DNA from: Sthenelais limicola
Taxonomy: Eukaryota; Annelida; Polychaeta; Phyllodocida; Sigalionidae
DNA length: 64,000 nucleotides
Assembly (NCBI GenBank): GCA_942159475.1
Contig: OW804100.1
Location: forward strand, 10,414,646-10,478,645
Direction: 5' to 3'
In this document: positions 58,237 to 64,000 of the stretch, piece by piece
Position numbering within the stretch: position 1 is the stretch's first letter
How the letters are laid out: the number at the start of each line of letters is the position of its first letter
The notes under the pieces: generated by a model
Database searches by the model: none
The model's input: only the letters and a program-made list of their open reading frames with translations
Told to the model about the DNA's origin: nothing
Program-made: the position numbers and the translations under genes

Positions 58237-58306
58237 ATTAAAAATCCAACGAAATATAGAATCGAAACCCTAAATCTAAATGCCTGCAGGTGTCTTATGG
58301 TGTTGC
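58237..58306 (+). terminator. Possible poly(A) signal of the small gene
   Basis: ATTAAA at 58237-58242 is followed about 50 bases later by a GT-rich stretch (GGTGTCTTATGGTGTTG, from 58290), the usual layout of a cleavage/polyadenylation site, about 100 nt after the proposed stop codon. Confidence 0.3.
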
Positions 58307-61126
58307 CATAACGTCACATGCAGGCCTCGTCAAGCAAAACACCGAGTCCCGACATCCCTCGTTTCTGTCCCGAAGTTTAGCCGGGTCCCCCTGGCTCTGC
58401 AGTAGCTTGCGCCAAAACCCTATTTTTAAAAGCTTTGATTATTCCCAACGATATAACAAATACAGAGAGATGAAAATAATCTTACTAAACTAACCAGCCA
58501 AGCAATTACCATACACGAATTCTCGCGCGGATACTCTCCTGGATACCATGAAGTGCCAGGGAGTCAGGAATTATGAATGTCTTAGAAGGAGAACATATAA
58601 GTGTCCTCTACATGGATCCGGTCATTATGCAGGTTCACTCAAAAGGAGCCATGGTCTAGATGGAAGCAGCCTTTGTGAACCTATGTTGTATAAGTAAGGA
58701 AGATATTGTGTGGGATTTCCTACACTTATATTCCCTTTCTTCGGTAGGGAAATCTGCCGTAGGAATAAAAAAGAACATTGTGAGTATGGCATACCGTGTT
58801 CCTTCCCTGAAACCTTGCTAAGCAAGGGACAAAAGCTGATTATACACAAATTCCTCAGGTCCTATTATAGAGAGTTGTAGTTATGTTTCACTGGGGATAC
58901 AACCTTTCCTTACCAGCACCTAGGAAATTAACACCTTTCTCTCACTGATAACCAATTAAGACAAAATAGGTCAAGTACATTTGAACTGTAAATAATGAAA
59001 CACGGAGGTGGTGGTTTCGAGTGGCGTCCTGGGCCGCTTTCTAGTTATCCACCAAGTGCACCTGGTGTCCCCAGGATCCACCTCGCCAGGCTTTCTAGTT
59101 CTATGGGCTGGTGGACATGCGCATGACAGTCTCCAGCGAGAAGCACAAGGCCCTTCGGTTTTGCATATTTGTTAATGTATATAAAATGAGTATAATGCAC
59201 CCGAAGAAAGGTTTGATTTTGTATTTCCCATAATCTAAAATACTCAAAATACATGAATTTCTTTAAATCAATAAATTCAGAGGATTTTTACAAGAAACAT
59301 CTAAAAGTGTTCATTAGGTTGAGCCTCTCTTTATGTTCTTCAAATATTGAAATATATGAGTCACTATTGCTTTGATTCTGATTGCTTAAGAAACCTTTAA
59401 GACATTTAGATAAAATGTGACATTGTCTCATTTGAGTGACAATTGCCTGCACTGGAAGTCTGCTAGCCGACCCAGACCCGACGTGTCCACTGAGGCTGAG
59501 GGACTAGTGTACGACATGGAGACATGGACAGTCTGTCTGTGTGAAGAAGCGCCACATATGTTGGTCAGATTTTTGGAAAATGTACAATTCACCTTTACCT
59601 AGCCTCTCAAATAGCCCACATTTTAGACAAAAATGAGCTTCAAAATGCAGTTTAACATAACATAACTAATACTTTAAATCAATGCGATATCAAATATACT
59701 CAGATATACGTGGTATTCATAATTTTTCAGCCTAATTTAGGGGAATCTACTAAATGTGTAGAGCTGCCAATTGTACAATTTCTGAAAATCTGACCCATGT
59801 AGTTGGACGGACTATATGTAGGCGTCAGTGTGAAACGGTCCAAGTGTGCACTAAAACATTAATTAATGCATTATTTAAACTGTTAAATGTCATTGGCCTG
59901 AATCGTAATAAAAAACAAAATTAGTCGACTCGGTATGTAAGTATGTTCGGCCAACGATTGGGCAGTTGATATATATGGCACATATAACACGTCTGGGGGC
60001 CCCAGTAGCTCATTGCTCCTAGATATACATGTGTAATGTCATGTAGGCATTAAATTACCACTGCTTGTAAATTGCCCATGACAATTATCGAACATTTCCG
60101 ACCATAATGAAATTCAGCGGTTAAAAAGAGTGTTTTGCACTCGTCGCAGTGATATTTAAGACATGAGCTACAATAAAAGTTGCGTGAAGTTGTGTTGTGG
60201 TGATCAAAACGTCAATTTTCATTAATTATTGATACGGTTTAAGGGCAATGAAACTTTCCAAACAAGGCGTCCCAGCATTTTATGACGATTTTAAGGCTGT
60301 GGTCTGCCTGAGTTGAATCTTGAAATTGAAGAAATTTTCCTAGAGGATCTCACCATTACCGTATAGGTTGAGGCTGCTTGGCCTGATATTACCACCACCA
60401 CTGATGTCACATTATGATTTCTCATTTATATTTCTGTGGCCCACCAAAATACTTTGCTGCAGTGGTTTCTCTTATAATTGTTCACCTGCTCTTTCAGCCG
60501 ATCATGACTTCATATTCTGGTATAAACATATAACAACAGGAGAATATTGATAACTTCAGTCCTATAGGTCAAACAATGAGTCAATTTGGCAAAATTGTTA
60601 TCTTCGAAATAACCGAGAACAAAGATTTCAGAGACACAAAACTGACCTCGCCCGGACCCCTATCGTCACCTTTAAAACTCTTGTAGAAGTGCCTAATATG
60701 TTTATATAATATACATATTTGTTCAAAAAGGAAATCAAAACGCGGGCCTGTAATCCCGAATCAATAGGCAATAGCCGTTACAACAATGATAAGACTAATT
60801 GAAAAGGAGCTAAAGAATCTATACTCTTTAACTATTAGATGTTTTGTAACCTTGTGTTTACTTGTTATTGTAGATCTAGACCTAGAAAAACAGGGGTAGA
60901 CGGAAGAACTGCTACGGCAGAGCCTACCACCTGGGGTAGATTTTTCATTTGTGCTAAATTGGAGAAATGGGTGGTCATAGGGTCGCCTAAATTAGAATGT
61001 CCTAAAGCTTATTTTCTTTATTTCTATCATAATGCTCAACGATTTAGCTACATTTGACACTTTATTCCAACAAAATCAGACCAGTGGTAAAAATTTTGCA
61101 ACTTTGCAAGGATTTTCAGAATTTTA
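58307..61126. other. No supported gene
   Basis: AT-rich sequence with short unrecognised frames. No repeated motif from the adjacent array was found before 61127. Confidence 0.45.
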
Positions 61127-62240
61127 CCCTAACGTCCATAGGCCCTTTTTAGTTGGAATAAATATAATCCTCATTCTGTGCTTTAAATATATCACAAACT
61201 TTGACCAATGCTTATTTTTCTGAGTCTTTATATCAAGTTCTTAAGCTATGGCAAATATGATTTGTGAATATTGAACCAGTTTCATTTGGGAATCATTTAT
61301 GTAGTATGGAATGTTTCTGAAAAACTACATTTTTGCTCCATATGAAATGTACTTTCCTTTTATTTCACCTTTTATTTTCTAATCATGCTTTTATTAACTT
61401 GTATGGCTTTAATTCATTTCCTGACGTGTTTCTGAACATATATGCACCTTTTCCAATACCCTTATGTTATAATTGAGTCCACCATGCATCTTACAACTGT
61501 GTCTAAAAGGGCCTATGGATGTTATGCTGCTTGTAAGAAATCAGCAAATTTAGAATATACTCTCTAAATCGATTACTTCTGGGTTTTTTTCACTACCTTT
61601 TCTTAATAATGTCATTATACCCTAGTTATACTTGTTTGAATATTCAAATTTTGGATTTTTGGATTTTTGGGGGTGAGTTTGTTTTTATTATTTCTTTATA
61701 TATTTTTTTAAAACTTCAAGTTACCATTGTATAATCCTCAAGATAATAGGTCATTTGAGTAACTAAAAACAATGCAGGTATCATGGCAAATGTGGTTACA
61801 ACAGAGGAATAGCTTTTATTTCATGCTTGCCCATGTATAATTCTTCTTGTAGGCCAAGCAGTCAATAGTCCAAAAGGGGCTATGGACGTTATGCTGAAGG
61901 CTAGAAATGTATGTCATCAAGTAGGATATCATTCATCTGGGAAATATTCATCAAATCACATGGAATGATTATAAATGATGGGAAACATGTTTCTAGATGT
62001 TTTTAATACCAGAAAACTTCAATAGAAAAAACATTTATCTTGACTTCACATAATTTGGGGCAAACAATTCTCATATTTGAGTGAATTTTCAAACTTTTGA
62101 CCTCAAAAACATAGAAAAATTGATGTCCAATCATATTCAAACAAGCTTCTCCCCACATCTATACATGTTTCCTTGAAGTAAAACTAGTTACATTCAATAT
62201 CAAACACAATATAAAGGTACCAGACCACTCAATGTTATCC

Positions 62241-62298
62241 CTATATGAGGGCCTATGGACGTTAGGCATAACCCTAACATCCATAGGCCCTCATATAG
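62241..62298. repeat. Head-to-head motif pair forming a 58-bp palindrome
   Basis: The inverted motif (62249) and forward motif (62272) with matching flanks, CTATATGAGGGCCTATGG and CCATAGGCCCTCATATAG, form a near-perfect dyad of 26-bp arms around CATAA. It marks a switch in orientation within the array. Confidence 0.85.
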
Positions 62299-62644
62299 TC
62301 TTCAATTTGCCAATAATTGGCCACTCTATTGGCAACACAAACTTGCCACTACTTCCTGATAGTAGAGGCCTCCTATTATAACACCTTCATAAGGGAAATA
62401 ATGATAGTGAATGGATAATATGATAAAAGTACTAAAAGTGACCCAAAAAGTATTTTTGTTCTGGGCCAGACATTAATTTTCAAAGATCACAGTTTTTGCT
62501 CTAAACAGGATAATCAATGGATCATTTTTGTGCATCCAAGGTCTTATATGTTAGGCCCAGTGTGTGAATATGGCTGTCAAAATAAGTAATACAAGTTTTC
62601 AGGATCTGTGTTCCAAAACATACCAAAAGACACCAAATGACTCG

Positions 62645-63184
62645 CCCTAATGTCCATAGCCCCTAGATTTAGACCAAGTCATAATCAATATTATTTTCAT
62701 TAACTATCCCAGATAGCAAAGATTTATTCAATATATATAAACAAGGAATAGTTTGCCTCAGATTACACCTAATATAGACAAAAATGTCATAATTTAATCT
62801 TTGTTAACTTGGAAAGTAAATATTGCCCTAACGTCCATAGGCCCTAGATTCAGACCCAGTCTTAATCAAAAGATTTTTCATTAATTATCCCAGATAGCAA
62901 AGATTTATTCAATACATATTAACAAGGAATAGTTTGCCTCAGATTACACCTAATATAAACAACATGTCATAATTTAATCTTTGTTAATTTGAAAGTAAAT
63001 TCGGCCCTAACGTCCATAGGCCCTAGATTCAAACCCAGTCTTAATCAATAGTTTTTTCATTAATTATTCCAGATAGGAAAGATTTGTTCAATACATATTA
63101 ACTAGGAATAGTCTGCCTCAGATTACACCTAATATGAACAACATGTCATAATCTAATTTTTGTTAATTTGGAAAATAAATACGG
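62645..63184 (+). repeat. Three tandem ~180-bp satellite units
   Basis: Units at 62645-62825, 62826-63004 and 63005-63184 align over their whole length. They share the motif, AGATTYAGACCCAGTCTTAA, CAGATAGCAAAGATTTATTC and CTCAGATTACACCTAATAT. The next unit after 63185 keeps the motif but not the body. Unit length is close to one nucleosome repeat. Confidence 0.9.
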
Positions 63185-63754
63185 CCCTAACATCCATAGG
63201 CCCTTTGACTTGGGTCAGTACCGAGTCAATGCCTAAAGACAATATAGTGTACCTACGATGACTTTTGAAACTATTTTTCATAATATTTGATCAATATAAT
63301 GTATAAACAATGCATGTTGTCTACTAGCAAAAGTTCTGAGCGTAGGGGCATGGAGTTTAGAAGACTGACATTATTTTAAAAAGGGGCTATGGATGTTATG
63401 TTAGGTAATTTTGCTAATTATTTTGAAAAATATTCGATTCACAATTTTTAACTTTTACAAGCCCAAAGATATGTACTGATGCAATGCTTGTAGGGATATT
63501 CCAACCAATAATTAACATTTCCCTTTTGAAGATGATTAATTTAGGTGCCCTAACGTCCATAGGCCCGAAAAGTTGGAATTTTGGAGTAAAAGACATGACC
63601 AGGCATTATCACAAAACTTGTGAATTATTTTAAAAGAAATTTGGGGTGTGTGTTGATAAGATCTACTGGTTTAAATTCAATGTAGATTTAGCCACTTACA
63701 TTTAATATTTATGAACCTAACACGGGTATCAATAAAGGGCCTATGGACGTTATG

Positions 63755-64000
63755 CAGATAGTTGGAAAATTTAAAGGGGTCAGTGGACAGGGAAAAAAAT
63801 TCCAACTTGTGCCAAAATAAATTTTGGGGAATAGATTAAGACATAAGATAATGGATAAAACGATAAAAACTAACATAGAGAAAGATCAGAACAAAATAAC
63901 AACTGTTGAATTTAGATTTTGTTTGTTTCATAGTCAAAAACAGGACAAAAACAGCGTTTTAGGGCTTAAAAATGTAAAAAATATTGACTCCACATGCATC
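63755..64000. other. AT-rich sequence to the window end
   Basis: No further copy of the 19-bp motif is seen in the last 246 bases. At the observed spacing one would be expected near 63920, or just past the window if the double spacing applies. Confidence 0.6.

Larger units (their letters stand above)
61127..63754. repeat. Phased array of a 19-bp motif in both orientations
   Basis: The motif CCCTAACGTCCATAGGCCC occurs forward at 61127, 62272, 62645, 62826, 63005, 63185 and 63548. It occurs inverted as GGGCCTATGGACGTTATG or close variants at 61509, 61876, 62249, 63383 and 63737. Start-to-start spacings are 382, 367, 373, 23, 373, 181, 179, 180, 198, 165 and 189, that is near 180 or twice that. 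Variation is mainly the CpG turned to CA or TG, and GGGCC against GGGGC. Outside three tandem units the sequence between motifs is largely unrelated. The function is unknown to me. Confidence 0.85.

Noticed and set aside
61127..63754. CRISPR-like array
   Set aside because: Eukaryotic context, ~160-bp or longer spacers, motif in both orientations, and partly homologous spacers. None of this fits CRISPR.

Overview
This window is AT-rich, gene-poor DNA of eukaryotic, almost certainly metazoan, type. No bacterial gene organisation is present. Most open reading frames are short and unrecognisable, and the readable content is mainly mobile elements and repeats. The mix (an Ngaro-type DIRS retrotransposon, CR1/Jockey-like LINE 3' ends with AATTC-repeat tails, a tRNA-derived SINE head, long-inverted-repeat elements) fits a marine invertebrate or lower deuterostome. 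I cannot name the species from sequence alone.

Region by region: 1-2922 holds no feature I can support. 2923-8412 is a complete, very young tyrosine-recombinase retrotransposon on the minus strand. Its split direct repeats (A1 ... B1-A2-B2) read identical between copies, and it has three open frames: gag-like (8080-6809), RT-RNase H (6803-4653) and tyrosine recombinase (4807-3770). There is no methyltransferase domain, which points to the Ngaro group. The gag/RT junction carries a textbook -1 ribosomal frameshift signal: an A_AAA_AAC heptamer in the gag frame, a 7-nt spacer, then a perfect 8-bp GC-rich stem.

8413-29980 is mostly featureless, with a LINE 3' relic (18702-19000), a small direct duplication and possible retroposed poly(A) ends. 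29981-33300 holds a retroposed minus-strand sequence with poly(A) tail, a GC-rich near-palindrome of about 98 bp (30609-30706) and a decayed LINE reverse transcriptase (32389-33294). 33900-39700 has several diverged local duplications, poly-C tracts and a fold-back element (39503-39641). 45357-45690 is another LINE 3' end. 46648-47095 combines an 18-bp x 4 minisatellite with a cluster of TTCACAYTA boxes.

51211-54169 is a roughly 3-kb element with arms of about 0.8 kb in inverted orientation, each carrying an inward-facing YY1/TISU-like site. 54908-55190 is another retroposon 3' end. 57151-58242 is the best candidate for a host gene: a TISU-type start with good splice donors, a terminal exon in matching phase and a poly(A) signal, with a SINE in the proposed intron.

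61127-63754, running toward the window edge, is the most unusual part. A 19-bp motif, CCCTAACGTCCATAGGCCC, occurs 12 times in both orientations at spacings close to 180 bp or twice that. It stays conserved where the sequence between copies is unrelated.
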